Source: Candidatus Methylopumilus sp. | Lineage (GTDB): Bacteria > Pseudomonadota > Gammaproteobacteria > Burkholderiales > Methylophilaceae | Direction: 5' to 3' | DNA: 64,000 bases | Assembly (NCBI GenBank): GCA_024640945.1 | Contig: JAHEEA010000030.1 | Coordinates: 62,001 to 126,000, forward strand | In this document: piece after piece, positions 32,725 to 43,530 of the stretch | How positions within the stretch are numbered: the first letter of the stretch is position 1 | Layout: every line of letters starts with the position of its first letter | Translations under genes and position numbers: made by a program | Notes under the pieces: model-generated | Database searches by the model: none | Told to the model about the DNA's origin: nothing | Seen by the model: the letters and a program-made list of their open reading frames with translations, nothing else

Positions 32725-34266
32725 ATGTGTGGAATTATCGGTATTGTCGGTAAAAACCCTGTTAACCAATTGTTGTACGATGGTTTGCTTGTATTGCAAC
32801 ATCGAGGTCAGGATGCGGCAGGGATAGTCACCTGTAATGGCAATACTTTTTACATGCATAAGAACAATGGCTTGGTGCAGGATGTGTTCCAAACACGTCA
32901 TATGCGTAGCTTGCAAGGTAATGCAGGTATCGCTCATGTGAGATATCCAACTGCAGGATCATCGTCAGCAGCGGAAGCGCAACCTTTTTATGTGAATTCT
33001 CCTTTTGGTATCGTGCTTGGACATAACGGCAACTTAACCAACTCTGCGCAGTTAAAACAAGAAATGTTCCGCCAAGACTTACGCCATATCAACACCAATT
33101 CTGATTCTGAAGTATTGTTGAATGTATTGGCTCATGAAATTGAGCAAACAGCAAAAAGTGCGGTGCTGAATTCAGACATGATTTTCGATGCAGTTGCTGG
33201 CGTACATCGTCGTGTTAAAGGCGCTTATGCAGTTGTCGCGATGGTAGCAAACTTTGGTTTGATTGCTTTCCGTGATCCAAATGGCATTCGTCCTTTGGTG
33301 ATTGGTAAATCGCAAACTGAAAAGGGTGTTGAATATATCGTTGCTTCTGAAAGTGTGGCGCTTGATGTGCTGGGTTTCACTTTAGTGCGTGATGTAGAAC
33401 CTGGTGAGGCTGTGTTCATTGATATGGATGGTAACTTCTCATCACGCCAATGTGCACCGAATGCTAAGCTCAACCCATGTATTTTTGAATACGTGTATTT
33501 AGCACGTCCAGACTCACTAATCGACAACGTGTCTGTTTATCAAACGCGTTTGCACATGGGCGAGAGCCTTGCTGAAAAGATTAAACGTGAGTGGAGTCAT
33601 CTACAAATCGATGTCGTGATCCCAATTCCAGATACCAGCCGTCCAAGTGCTGTTCAATTAGCTAATGCGCTGAATCTGACTTATCGTGAAGGCTTTATTA
33701 AGAATCGCTATATCGGCCGTACTTTTATTATGCCTGGCCAAGCGCTACGTAAAAAATCTGTGCGCCAAAAGCTCAATCCAATTGGCATGGAATTTAAAGG
33801 TAAAAACGTATTGTTAGTGGATGATTCTATTGTTCGCGGTACAACTTCACAGCAAATCGTACAGATGGCGCGTGATGCAGGTGCGAATAAAGTGTTCTTT
33901 GCTTCTGCGGCACCACCAGTTCGCTTCCCTAACGTTTACGGTATTGATATGCCTAGCCGTGATGAATTACTTGCAACAGGCCGTACTGATGAAGAGATTT
34001 GTAAAGAAATTGGTGCAGATGCGCTGATTTATCAAGATCTTGATGATTTGGTGAAAGCCGTTCAATTAAGCAATCCTAAAATTGAAGTATTCGATTGCTC
34101 ATGTTTTGATGGCAAGTACGTAACTGGCGATATTGATGAAGCGTATTTAAACGCGATCGAGTCTGCACGTGGCGATGTTCAGCAAGCGAAGCGTCCTGCT
34201 AATTCCATTACCCAAATGGATTTGAATTTAGTGAATACTAAAGAGCACGAGGAAGAGGCTAGTTAA
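32725..34266 (+). CDS. purF: Amidophosphoribosyltransferase
   Basis: [10 protein letters not shown]-terminal nucleophile; [21 protein letters not shown]. Confidence 0.98.
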   Translation: MCGIIGIVGKNPVNQLLYDGLLVLQHRGQDAAGIVTCNGNTFYMHKNNGLVQDVFQTRHMRSLQGNAGIAHVRYPTAGSSSAAEAQPFYVNSPFGIVLGHNGNLTNSAQLKQEMFRQDLRHINTNSDSEVLLNVLAHEIEQTAKSAVLNSDMIFDAVAGVHRRVKGAYAVVAMVANFGLIAFRDPNGIRPLVIGKSQTEKGVEYIVASESVALDVLGFTLVRDVEPGEAVFIDMDGNFSSRQCAPNAKLNPCIFEYVYLARPDSLIDNVSVYQTRLHMGESLAEKIKREWSHLQIDVVIPIPDTSRPSAVQLANALNLTYREGFIKNRYIGRTFIMPGQALRKKSVRQKLNPIGMEFKGKNVLLVDDSIVRGTTSQQIVQMARDAGANKVFFASAAPPVRFPNVYGIDMPSRDELLATGRTDEEICKEIGADALIYQDLDDLVKAVQLSNPKIEVFDCSCFDGKYVTGDIDEAYLNAIESARGDVQQAKRPANSITQMDLNLVNTKEHEEEAS

Positions 34267-34318
34267 ACCATTTCCTCCTGCCAGCTTGACGATAGCAAGC
34301 TTGAGGGATAACATGGTT

Positions 34319-34395
34319 ATGCGCTGATTTGAGTTGCTGAAAAGCATAGCTCAGCTTGCGGGCGCTAAATAAATTCAGCTAAAGCGAGTGCTAGT
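34319..34395 (+). promoter_or_regulatory. SAM-II-like riboswitch upstream of metZ
   Basis: GCGC-TGATTTGAG ... CTTGC-GG-GCGC-TAAATAAATTCA-GCTAAA: P1 GCGC/GCGC plus the conserved UGAUUUGAG, CUUGC, UAAA and GCUAAA segments expected for SAM-II; directly upstream of metZ. Confidence 0.7.
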
Positions 34396-34400
34396 AAAGC

Positions 34401-34437
34401 AAACCCGTTTTAGCCTAATCGCAAAACGGGTTTTTTT
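34401..34437 (+). terminator. Intrinsic terminator between riboswitch-like element and metZ
   Basis: AAACCCGTTTTagcctaatcgcAAAACGGGTTTTTTT. Confidence 0.85.
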
Positions 34438-34438
34438 A

Positions 34439-34454
34439 TGTCTCATATGAGACA
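34439..34454. promoter_or_regulatory. Perfect 16-bp palindrome upstream of metZ
   Basis: TGTCTCATATGAGACA, 15 nt before the metZ ATG. Confidence 0.5.
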
Positions 34455-34469
34455 AGCAAAGGTAATGAG

Positions 34470-35684
34470 ATGGCAACAGATATCGATTTAAATGGCTTCG
34501 ACGAGAGTGCATGGCACCCTGAAACTCTAGGTGTGCGTGCGGGTAACCAAATGACAGAATTTGGTGAAAACTCAGAGGCATTATTCCTAAACTCAAGTTT
34601 CCGCTTTAAAAGCGCAGCGCAAGCAGCAGCTCGCTTTGGTGGCACCGAGCCTGGGAATATCTATTCTCGCTTCACCAATCCAACTGTAAGCATGTTTCAA
34701 GACAAGCTGGCTGCTTTAGAAGGCGCTGAGCAATGTGTTGCAACATCAAGTGGCATGTCTGCTATTTTGGCTTGTGTGATGGGTCTATGTAGCGCTGGCG
34801 ACCATATCGTTGCTTCACGTAGTATTTTCGGTACCAGCGTTCAGCTTTTCAGCAACATTCTAAAGCGCTGGGGCTTGGAAGTAACTTTTGTATCGCTAAC
34901 GGATGTGAGTGCTTGGCAGGGCGCGATTACGCCAAAAACAAAACTATTTTTTGTTGAAACGCCTTCTAATCCTTTGACTGAAGTTTGTGATATTCCAGCC
35001 TTGGCTAAAGTGGCACATCAGGCAGGTGCTTTATTGGTGGTGGACAATTGTTTCTGCACACCGGCGATTCAACGTCCATTAGCTTTGGGTGCGGATATTA
35101 TTATTCATTCTGCGACTAAATATATCGATGGCCAAGGTCGCTGCCTAGGTGGTGCAGTATTAGGGTCTAAAGTACACATGGAGCCTGTTTATGGATTCTT
35201 GCGTACTGCAGGCGTCACCATGAGTGCTTTTAATGCTTGGGTGTTCCTAAAGGGCCTTGAGACATTGTTTATTCGGATGGAAGCACACGCTAAAAATGCT
35301 TTAGCCTTAGCAACTTGGTTAGAAGCGCAGCCACAAGTGGCACGTGTTTATTACCCAGGGCTAAAATCACATCCGCAGCATGCGCTTGCAATGAAGCAGC
35401 AATCGAGTGGCGGTGGCATTGTTACTTTTGAAGTCAAACCACAAGCAGGTCAGACTGAACAAGAAGCCGCTTGGGCATTGATTGATGCGACTAAGTTAAT
35501 TTCTATTACGGCTAACTTGGGCGATGCTAAGAGTACGATTACGCATCCAGCAACAACTACGCATAGCCGTGTGACGCCTGAAGCGCGTGCGGCGGCGGGT
35601 ATTGTTGATGGCTTGGTGAGAATTGCCGTTGGATTGGAACATATTGAAGATTTAAAAGCTGACTTAGCACTGCTAACAAAGTAG
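34470..35684 (+). CDS. metZ: O-succinylhomoserine sulfhydrylase
   Basis: Cys/Met PLP family; NIYSRFTNPTVSMFQDKLAALEGAE, IIIHSATKYIDGQGRCLGG. Confidence 0.93.
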   Translation: MATDIDLNGFDESAWHPETLGVRAGNQMTEFGENSEALFLNSSFRFKSAAQAAARFGGTEPGNIYSRFTNPTVSMFQDKLAALEGAEQCVATSSGMSAILACVMGLCSAGDHIVASRSIFGTSVQLFSNILKRWGLEVTFVSLTDVSAWQGAITPKTKLFFVETPSNPLTEVCDIPALAKVAHQAGALLVVDNCFCTPAIQRPLALGADIIIHSATKYIDGQGRCLGGAVLGSKVHMEPVYGFLRTAGVTMSAFNAWVFLKGLETLFIRMEAHAKNALALATWLEAQPQVARVYYPGLKSHPQHALAMKQQSSGGGIVTFEVKPQAGQTEQEAAWALIDATKLISITANLGDAKSTITHPATTTHSRVTPEARAAAGIVDGLVRIAVGLEHIEDLKADLALLTK

Positions 35685-35702
35685 CTTAGTGATTGCGGTA
35701 AT

Positions 35703-35732
35703 AAAAAAGGGGCTATTAGCCCCTTTTTTATT
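35703..35732. terminator. Bidirectional intrinsic terminator between metZ and dienelactone hydrolase gene
   Basis: AAAAAAGGGGCTATTAGCCCCTTTTTTA. Confidence 0.9.
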
Positions 35733-35756
35733 TGTAACACGTCTTTCTTGCTTTTC

Positions 35757-36494
35757 TTATCTCAATGTACGACCAAACATTTGTAAGGCTAATTGATAAC
35801 CAGTGGCAGCCAATTGCGGGTCATAACGTTCGCCTTCGTCACGCATGAAAGCGTGTTGGCCGTTGAATTCATGCCATGTAAATTTAAGATCAGTAGCGTT
35901 TAACTTGTTGTAAACATCTACGCGACCAGCGGTTGGAATGTGTGGGTCTTGTTTACCCCAAATCATCAGTAGTTCACCTTTGATTTTGTCTAAATTTTCC
36001 ATGCTGTGTTGACCAGGTTTATTTGGAATCACTTGTGTATGTAGGTCAGTTGCATAGAAGCATGCAGTTGATTTAACTTCAGCTTGCAGCGCTGCACGGA
36101 AAGCTAAATGGCCGCCGATACAAAAGCCCATCGCACCAATATCGCCAGTGCACCAAGCTTGTTTCTTAACAAACTCAATCATCGCTTGATTATCTGTATC
36201 GTAGCCCTGAACATCTTTGGCTGCTTTATCTGCATTACCTTTATCGCGACCTGCATCATCGTAGCCAAGCACAGTACCGATTGGATTGAGTTCATGGAAC
36301 ACCTCCGGTACTAACACTGCATAGCCATGGCCAGCCATAAAGCGAGCAGCACGTTCAATCGGGCCCGTTTGTTGGAAGATTTCAGAGTAAAACAAAATTG
36401 CTGGATAGCGACCTTCGCCAGCAGGACGGTGCACATAAGTGCGCATCACGCCGGTAGGGGTTGGTAAATCAACAATATGACTTTGAATATTCAC
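35757..36494 (-). CDS. Dienelactone hydrolase family protein
   Basis: GAMGFCIGGHLAFRAAL nucleophile elbow with Cys; C-terminal GQHAF. Confidence 0.9.
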   Translation of the reverse strand: MNIQSHIVDLPTPTGVMRTYVHRPAGEGRYPAILFYSEIFQQTGPIERAARFMAGHGYAVLVPEVFHELNPIGTVLGYDDAGRDKGNADKAAKDVQGYDTDNQAMIEFVKKQAWCTGDIGAMGFCIGGHLAFRAALQAEVKSTACFYATDLHTQVIPNKPGQHSMENLDKIKGELLMIWGKQDPHIPTAGRVDVYNKLNATDLKFTWHEFNGQHAFMRDEGERYDPQLAATGYQLALQMFGRTLR

Positions 36495-36641
36495 AACGAG
36501 CTCCTCAGCAACTTGATTGGTGCGTAATGGTTTACGCTAATTTAATTGAGCCGACATTCTACAATATTTCAGCGCTAGCCTCATCTTGAAAATGCCTCGT
36601 CGATATCAAAGAATATTGGTCGCTTCAGGTATAATTCAAGC

Positions 36642-38012
36642 ATGTTAGAAACCATCACATTGATTGTTGCTTTACTTTGCCTTGCCTTGCTGCTTTGGCT
36701 ATTGCGCCAGCTTAATCATCGGCAAGATGAAGCTATTTTGCCTGCGCTTGAGGAAAAGCACAGAGCCATGCTGCTTGATTTAAATGACGGCCTAAATAAA
36801 TTAGGCGATCGTTTAAATGCTGCTTCTAATGAATCTGGTGAAAGACTCCGCGCTGCTGTTGCTTTGGAGTTGGCGCAAACGCGAGAGGCCATGCAGGCAT
36901 TGCAGTTAGCGCAAACAGCAAGCCTTGCACAAACCCGTGAAACAGTCCTTGAAAAGCTACATATCACCTTGGCCGAGCAGGGCAAGGCTGAACAAGAGTT
37001 GATTCAAGCGACCATGCGTAATGCCACGCTACAGTTAACGGCGACGATTGAAGGCTTAAGTAAAGTCGTCGATACCCGCTTGGAAGAGATTAGTGGCAAG
37101 GTTTCTGAACGTTTAGATGAAGGTTTTAAGAAAACCAATGATACTTTTGTGCGTGTCATGGAGCGTTTAGCCACCATTGATAAAGCGCAAGAAAAGATTG
37201 ATGGCCTTACTAGCAATGTCGTGAGTTTGCAGGCCTTATTAGGTGACAAACGTTCGCGTGGCGCTTTTGGTGAAGTGCAGCTAGAAGCCTTGGTGCGTAA
37301 TGTGATGCCTAATGATGCTTACGCCATGCAATACGTCTTGCCGAATGGCACGCGTGTTGATTGCGCTTTATTCTTACCTGAGCCTACTGGTATGGTGGCG
37401 GTGGATTCTAAATTTCCGCTTGAGAATTACCATCGCATGTATGAAATCGGTATTAGTGAAACGGATAAGCTCTCAGCGCAACGTCAATTTAAAGCGGATA
37501 TTAAAAAGCACGTAGATGACATTGCCAGCAAATACATTATTGCCGATGTGACTTCTGATGGCGCAGTGATGTTTATTCCTGCAGAAGCAGTGTTTGCGGA
37601 AATTCATGCTTACCATCCAGATCTCGTTGATTACGCCATGGCTAAGCGTGTGTGGGTGGTTTCTCCAACCACATTAATGGCTGTACTCAATACAGCACGT
37701 GCAGTATTAAAAGATGTAGAAACCCGTAAACAAGTCCATATTATTAAAGACGAATTGGGTAAATTGGGTAAAGAGTTTGGTCGCTTTGATACGCGCATGA
37801 AGAAATTAGCCGATCATATTCGTCAGGCGCATGAAGATGCCCAAGATGTTCAAACGACGAGTCAGAAGATTTCACGCAGATTCTCACAAATTGAACGTGT
37901 TGAATTGGCTGGGGAGGCTGAAACGTTAGCATTGCCAATGGATGAGCTGGATGATCTGACTAATACCTTAGCAAGCAACCCAGTGGCTCAATTAGGAGAA
38001 GACCATGAGTGA
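36642..38012 (+). CDS. rmuC: DNA recombination protein RmuC
   Basis: Coiled-coil N-terminus then SRGAFGEVQLEALVRN ... VDSKFPLENYHRM. Confidence 0.95.
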   Translation: MLETITLIVALLCLALLLWLLRQLNHRQDEAILPALEEKHRAMLLDLNDGLNKLGDRLNAASNESGERLRAAVALELAQTREAMQALQLAQTASLAQTRETVLEKLHITLAEQGKAEQELIQATMRNATLQLTATIEGLSKVVDTRLEEISGKVSERLDEGFKKTNDTFVRVMERLATIDKAQEKIDGLTSNVVSLQALLGDKRSRGAFGEVQLEALVRNVMPNDAYAMQYVLPNGTRVDCALFLPEPTGMVAVDSKFPLENYHRMYEIGISETDKLSAQRQFKADIKKHVDDIASKYIIADVTSDGAVMFIPAEAVFAEIHAYHPDLVDYAMAKRVWVVSPTTLMAVLNTARAVLKDVETRKQVHIIKDELGKLGKEFGRFDTRMKKLADHIRQAHEDAQDVQTTSQKISRRFSQIERVELAGEAETLALPMDELDDLTNTLASNPVAQLGEDHE

Positions 38013-38211
38013 AGAGATGGGTGCAGGTGAAAGCGTTGTGATTATGTTAGTCCAACAATATGCGGCTAAATTTGGCATTACTTTTAGTTCTAGTTTGATG
38101 AACGATGAAAAGCATAAACAAAAACTTATTCAGCTCATGGGGCAGGCCGTCAGCGGTAAGCGCGGCGCAGTCACCGATTCTGATGTGCTAGGCGAAGATG
38201 AAGTGTATTAA
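38005..38211 (+). CDS. Hypothetical protein, 68 aa
   Basis: ORF overlapping the rmuC end and ending just before moaD. Confidence 0.6.
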   Translation: MSEEMGAGESVVIMLVQQYAAKFGITFSSSLMNDEKHKQKLIQLMGQAVSGKRGAVTDSDVLGEDEVY

Positions 38212-38213
38212 TA

Positions 38214-38474
38214 ATGAGTTTGATTAAAGTATTTTATTTCGCGCGATTAAAAGAGTCATTGAACTACTCAACCGAAGAGATTGAGTTGCCATCCGATATT
38301 GAAACAATCGCTGAGTTAAAAGTTTTGTTGGCGCAACGTGGTGAAACTTGGGCTAATTTATTTTCAGATAAACAGACTGTTCGCGCTGCCATTAATCATA
38401 CATTAGTTGATAACGATGCCAGAATTAAGTCTGGTGATGAAGTTGCATTTTTTCCACCTGTAACAGGTGGTTAG
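38214..38474 (+). CDS. moaD: Molybdopterin synthase small subunit
   Basis: Ubiquitin-like fold size, C-terminal FFPPVTGG. Confidence 0.95.
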   Translation: MSLIKVFYFARLKESLNYSTEEIELPSDIETIAELKVLLAQRGETWANLFSDKQTVRAAINHTLVDNDARIKSGDEVAFFPPVTGG

Positions 38475-38496
38475 TTTATTTATTTAAAGTAAATTA

Positions 38497-38952
38497 TTGG
38501 TGAGAATTTCCGTTCAAACAGAAGACTTTGATGCCGGCGCCGAGCTTACTCAAATGCGTTTAGCGCATCCAGAAGTGGGCGCTTTAGTTTCTTTTGTTGG
38601 GCAAGTGCGTGATTTGAACGATGGTGCCATGGTTTCGGGAATGCATCTCGAGCATTATCCTGGTATGACTGAAAAAGCTTTAGCTGCAATTGCGAATAAA
38701 GCCATGCAGCGCTGGGAATTCGCAGATGCTCTGGTGATTCATCGTTATGGTGACTTAAAGCCACTCGATCAGATTGTATTGGTAGTGGTGGCATCCGCAC
38801 ATCGTCAAACTGCTTTTGCAGCTTGTGAATTCATCATGGACTATCTGAAAACGGAAGCGCCGTTTTGGAAAAAAGAAAGCACGCCAGAAGGTGAACGCTG
38901 GGTTGATGCTAAAGAAGTCGATGAGGCAGCTAAAAACCGCTGGAATCGCTAA
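38497..38952 (+). CDS. moaE: Molybdopterin synthase catalytic subunit
   Basis: LVSFVGQVRDLNDG ... FWKKESTPEGERWVDAK; GTG start. Confidence 0.95.
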   Translation: MVRISVQTEDFDAGAELTQMRLAHPEVGALVSFVGQVRDLNDGAMVSGMHLEHYPGMTEKALAAIANKAMQRWEFADALVIHRYGDLKPLDQIVLVVVASAHRQTAFAACEFIMDYLKTEAPFWKKESTPEGERWVDAKEVDEAAKNRWNR

Positions 38953-39007
38953 TTGCGGGTTTGTAAATTTAAGTGTTATTAAAATTAATTAAATAATAAG
39001 AATATCC

Positions 39008-41203
39008 ATGTCATATCAATTAAACGCTAAGCAGCTCAATATCAATTTGCAGCCAAAGGACTTTAATCTTAAAGATAGTTCTGAGCTGATTAAGTCTATT
39101 GATCTAACAGCGTCACGTCCGTGGGTTGGTCAGGCAGAGGCTAAAAAAGCGACTGAATTCGGTCTGAGTGTCTTTAAAAATGGCTTCAATGTTCTTGTGT
39201 TGGGTGAGTCTGGAAGTGGGCGCCAGTCACTAGTTTGGGATGTTGTACAAAAAACCATGCAGGCAAGAGATGCCGCGCCAGATTTAGTTTTGCTTTACCG
39301 TTTTGATGCCCCGGAAAAGCCACTCCCAATTTATTTAAAAGCAGGGCAAGGCAAACAGCTACGCGCTGCAATGGATGGCTTTATTCGTTTCATGCTCAAA
39401 GAAATTCCGCCTTTGTTAGGCGAATCCGCTGCTGAAAAGAAAGATACAGGCGCGGCGAAGATTGAAATCGAAAAAATCATTGATGCGCAGTGCATTAATC
39501 TGGTTGAGATGTTAATCGCTGATGATGCTGAGCAAGCACATTCGCCTGAACTCAAGAAGTTTGCACGCTACTTAAGTGCCTTAAAACAAGACGCTATGGA
39601 AAACATTGAGATTTTCCAGCAAGCCACAGCAGCGAACAGCGACGAAGGGTTAATTGAAAGTTTCTTAGGGCGTTATCGCGTTAATTTGATGGTGGATAAC
39701 GGTTTAAATCCGCAAGGTTCTCCAGCCATTTACGATGAAGATCCAACCTTCAATTCTTTATTCGGCGGTTTTGAGAGTGCTGATAGCGGTAGCAACACTG
39801 CTGACTTCATGCGTCTTCGTGCCGGTAATGTCTTGCGTGCGCATGGCGGTACTTTATTGCTGCATTTGCGCGACATTAATGCAGACCAACAAAGTGGAAG
39901 TCAGATACTAGAAAAGCTCCATCGTTTCTTGCGTAACGGCACCTTGCAGATTGAAGAGCAGAGCGGTGCGCCAGGGCAAAGTATGAGTAGCCATTTTGCG
40001 CCAGAAGCCCTTGCAGCTGATGTGAAGCTGATATTGATTGCGACGCGTGAAGAGTATTACGCCTTGCAAGCAGAGCTTCCCGAATTTGCCCGTTACTTCC
40101 AGATTAAAGTCGATTTTGTAGAAAGTATGCCTGCGATTACTGAGGCGTATCAACAAATCACAGGTTTAATTGCTAGGTGGTGTGAGCAATACCAATTGCC
40201 TCATGCGGCGAGTGATGCATTAGTCAGTTTTGTGCGCTTTATGCAGCGTCATATTGATGACCAAACACGGATTAGTACCCAGTTCTCATTGCTGGAACGA
40301 TTGCTATTTGAGTCTGCAGTCATTACCCAAGCAAGAGGCGCCAAGCTTATTCAAGCGGCCGATGTTAAAGCTGCGATGGATGCCCGTTATGCAAGACATA
40401 ACTGCCCGGAGCGTCAATTGCGTGAATCGATTGTGGATGGTGAAGTGATGATTAATATCACCGGCGCCGAAGTGGGGCAGATTAATGGGCTCACACATAT
40501 TGATTTAGGTGACATGAGCTTTGGTTCGCCTATCCGTATTTCCGCACGTTGTTTTGCTGGCGATGAAGGCGTGATTAACATTGATCGTGAAGTGGCGATG
40601 ACGGGCCCTAACCACGATAAAGGCTTGATGATTTTACGTAGTTGGTTATCGGCAACCTTCACCAAACTCACGCCGCTATCGCTCACTGCGTCACTGGTGT
40701 TTGAGCAAGAATATCATGGTGTTGAAGGCGATTCTGCTTCATGCGCTGAGCTATATTCGTTGCTATCAGCTTTATCAGGCGTTGCGATTAAGCAAGGGAT
40801 TGCAGTGACGGGTGCGATGAATCAGCACGGTGAAGTGATGGCAATTGGCGGCGTGAATGAGAAGATTGAAGGTTACTTCCGCATCTGCCAAAAGATAGGC
40901 TTGGATGGCACGCAAGGCGTCATTATTCCTAGTCGCAATCTTGCACATTTGTTATTGGATGACGAAGTGGTTACTGCTGTAGAAAAAGGTTTATTCAATA
41001 TTTACGCGGTGAGTAATGTTGCCGAAGGCATGTCTCTTCTGACTGGCATGGCCGCTGGCCGCATGGTGGATGATGCCTATGAAGCTGGAACGGTATTGGG
41101 ATTGGCGCAACTTCATTTAGAAATGTTCCGTTTATCATATCAACACAATCAACCTATTCAACTCGTGGCGCCTAAGCCTCAAACAATAAGGGAGTTATTT
41201 TGA
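39008..41203 (+). CDS. Lon-family ATP-dependent protease (YcbZ/LonP-like)
   Basis: P-loop-like GESGSGRQS; Lon proteolytic Ser ([11 protein letters not shown]) and Lys ([11 protein letters not shown]). Confidence 0.9.
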   Translation: MSYQLNAKQLNINLQPKDFNLKDSSELIKSIDLTASRPWVGQAEAKKATEFGLSVFKNGFNVLVLGESGSGRQSLVWDVVQKTMQARDAAPDLVLLYRFDAPEKPLPIYLKAGQGKQLRAAMDGFIRFMLKEIPPLLGESAAEKKDTGAAKIEIEKIIDAQCINLVEMLIADDAEQAHSPELKKFARYLSALKQDAMENIEIFQQATAANSDEGLIESFLGRYRVNLMVDNGLNPQGSPAIYDEDPTFNSLFGGFESADSGSNTADFMRLRAGNVLRAHGGTLLLHLRDINADQQSGSQILEKLHRFLRNGTLQIEEQSGAPGQSMSSHFAPEALAADVKLILIATREEYYALQAELPEFARYFQIKVDFVESMPAITEAYQQITGLIARWCEQYQLPHAASDALVSFVRFMQRHIDDQTRISTQFSLLERLLFESAVITQARGAKLIQAADVKAAMDARYARHNCPERQLRESIVDGEVMINITGAEVGQINGLTHIDLGDMSFGSPIRISARCFAGDEGVINIDREVAMTGPNHDKGLMILRSWLSATFTKLTPLSLTASLVFEQEYHGVEGDSASCAELYSLLSALSGVAIKQGIAVTGAMNQHGEVMAIGGVNEKIEGYFRICQKIGLDGTQGVIIPSRNLAHLLLDDEVVTAVEKGLFNIYAVSNVAEGMSLLTGMAAGRMVDDAYEAGTVLGLAQLHLEMFRLSYQHNQPIQLVAPKPQTIRELF

Positions 41204-42366
41204 AAATTGCAATTGCTGGTACTGGTTATGTAGGGCTCTCAAATGCTGTGTTATTGGCGCAGCATCATGAGGTGGTTGCCCTTGATATTATCCCTGAGAA
41301 AGTCGCGCAGCTTAATAACAAACAGTCCCCAATTGAAGACAAAGAAATTGAAGATTTCTTAAAAACGAAATCACTCAACCTTAAAGCTACACTTGATAAA
41401 AAAGCCGCTTATGAAGGTGCTGATTTTGTCGTGATTGCAACACCCACAGACTACGATGAGAAGACTAATTACTTTAATACCTCATCCATAGAAGCGGTTA
41501 TTCAGGATGTGTTGGCCATTAATCCAAATGCGGTGATGGTGATTAAATCTACAGTTCCTGTGGGCTACACCACAAACATTCGTGAGCGATTTAAAACAGA
41601 CAACATCATTTTTTCACCAGAATTCTTACGTGAAGGGCGTGCCCTTTATGACAATCTTTACCCATCTCGCATCGTGATTGGTGAGCGCTCTAAGCGTGCT
41701 GAAGTTTTTGCAGGCTTGCTTAAAGAAGGCGCCATTAAAAAAGAGATTGAAGTGCTCTTTACGGATAGCACTGAGGCTGAAGCTATTAAGTTATTCGCGA
41801 ATACTTATCTCGCCATGCGTGTGGCTTACTTTAATGAGCTTGATACCTATGCCGCCAGTCATGGCCTAGATACCAAACAAATCATTGATGGCGTGTCATT
41901 AGATCCGCGTATTGGCGACCACTACAACAACCCATCGTTTGGCTATGGCGGTTATTGCCTACCTAAAGACACCAAGCAGCTCTTTGCAAACTATCAAGCT
42001 GTACCTCAGAACTTGATTCGCGCGATTGTTGACTCTAATTCCACGCGTAAGGATTTTATTGCCGATAGTATCTTGAAGTTAAACCCTAAAGTAGTCGGCG
42101 TGCATCGTCTTATCATGAAGGCCGGTTCTGATAATTTCCGTGCATCGAGTATCCAGGGCGTCATGAAGCGTATTAAAGCCAAGGGCATTGAGGTGATTGT
42201 CTACGAGCCCGTGCTCACTGAGCCTGCTTTCTTTAAGTCTCGCGTGGTGAATGACCTAGCACAGTTTAAAAAAGAGGCCGATGTAATTGTGGCCAACCGC
42301 GTGACGGATGACCTGCTGGATGTTGCGGCTAAGGTTTATACCCGCGATCTATTTGGTCAAGATTAA
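41200..42366 (+). CDS. ugd: UDP-glucose 6-dehydrogenase
   Basis: [19 protein letters not shown] ... [15 protein letters not shown] start overlapping the previous stop. Confidence 0.93.
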   Translation: MKIAIAGTGYVGLSNAVLLAQHHEVVALDIIPEKVAQLNNKQSPIEDKEIEDFLKTKSLNLKATLDKKAAYEGADFVVIATPTDYDEKTNYFNTSSIEAVIQDVLAINPNAVMVIKSTVPVGYTTNIRERFKTDNIIFSPEFLREGRALYDNLYPSRIVIGERSKRAEVFAGLLKEGAIKKEIEVLFTDSTEAEAIKLFANTYLAMRVAYFNELDTYAASHGLDTKQIIDGVSLDPRIGDHYNNPSFGYGGYCLPKDTKQLFANYQAVPQNLIRAIVDSNSTRKDFIADSILKLNPKVVGVHRLIMKAGSDNFRASSIQGVMKRIKAKGIEVIVYEPVLTEPAFFKSRVVNDLAQFKKEADVIVANRVTDDLLDVAAKVYTRDLFGQD

Positions 42367-42372
42367 ACCGCA

Positions 42373-42774
42373 ATGGCTGACGATTTAAAGGATGGGAAGT
42401 GCCGCTTAGATAAATGGCTGTGGGCCGCCCGCTTTTTTAAGACACGCAGCCTAGCTACGGATGCGATTGATGGCGGCAAAGTTTATGTCGATGGTGACCG
42501 CGTAAAACCCGCAAAAGAAGTACGTGTGGGGCAGGTGCTCTATATCCGCCGTAAAGAGTTGGATATGGAAGTCACGGTTAAGGCCTTATCGGTCACGCGC
42601 AAGGGTGCACCAGAGGCGGCATTGCTCTATGAAGAGACACCTGAGAGTGCGGCCAAGCGTGAAAACGCGGCGGTGACTAAAGAGGCCGACCACGCCAAAC
42701 GTGAGCGCGGCGCAGGGCGCCCGACTAAGCGTCAGCTGAGGGACATTAAGAAGTTCACGGGGATTGCTTATTAG
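42373..42774 (+). CDS. hslR: S4-domain RNA-binding protein (Hsp15-like)
   Basis: RLDKWLWAARFFKTRSLATDAIDGGKVYVDG. Confidence 0.92.
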   Translation: MADDLKDGKCRLDKWLWAARFFKTRSLATDAIDGGKVYVDGDRVKPAKEVRVGQVLYIRRKELDMEVTVKALSVTRKGAPEAALLYEETPESAAKRENAAVTKEADHAKRERGAGRPTKRQLRDIKKFTGIAY

Positions 42775-42948
42775 GGCACGGTAAATGGTATTAGCGGGCC
42801 TGTTTATTTCGCTGAAAAGGGATTTGTATTATTCCCTTTCCGATACAGTTGGTTACGATAAAGTGAAGTGTTATTTTTCAAAAAACCTTGAATAAATGTG
42901 TTGCATAATAACTTGCCTTTTAGGCTTAACAATGTTCGTGGGTGATGG

Positions 42949-43393
42949 ATGCGACCGATTAAATTTTTTTGCTGCTAACCTTGCTGGTCGGCTGCGGTGA
43001 TACCGGGCACAACTTTGCCATGAGCCATGATCCCATCGGCGGGGGGCTCGTCACCAACCTTGGCCCGCCGAGCAACCTGGGGACAAAGGACGCCCTGGGA
43101 CGCTGGACGGTCGCAAGGCTCACCACGCTTCAATTTAGTGAGGACCTGCCATCAAGCTTCACGCTAGTACTTGACGTCCGCCATGCTAATCTGCGCTACC
43201 ACAAGAAGCCGTTCTTGGTCTCGGCGGGTGGGCAGAAGATTGACTTCGTTGGCTACAAGGACCCCGTCAGTACCAGTTCCTGTTCGAGGGCATCCCCGCC
43301 GGCACCAGCACTATCAAGATCGAGTCCTTGGACTTTAGCGAGGCCAGCCCCGAGGGTCTCTTCATAGAGCGCCTCTCGATAGAGTCGGGTTAG
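42949..43393 (+). pseudogene. Frameshifted small lipoprotein gene
   Basis: ATG at 42949 (MRPIKFF...) joins lipobox LLTLLVGCG if the T7 run at 42964-42970 were T8; a second single-base loss in the CCCC run at 43262-43265 separates KDP from QYQFLFEGIPAGTSTIKIESLDFSEASPEGLFIERLSIESG*. Confidence 0.75.
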
Positions 43394-43530
43394 TAGAGTA
43401 TCTGTATCCTCTGCCAGATGCTCTAGTTGGGATTTTTTCCTGACCATTGAATCTATAAAACTTCTCTTGATGCGTTGTGGGGGTATAATAGTTACTACTT
43501 TGATAATTAAATATCAGGCTAGTTTTAGAC

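Noticed and set aside
42774-43530. JUMPstart/ops element for RfaH control of the polysaccharide locus
   Set aside because: No GGCGGTAG-type ops core found upstream of the first locus genes.
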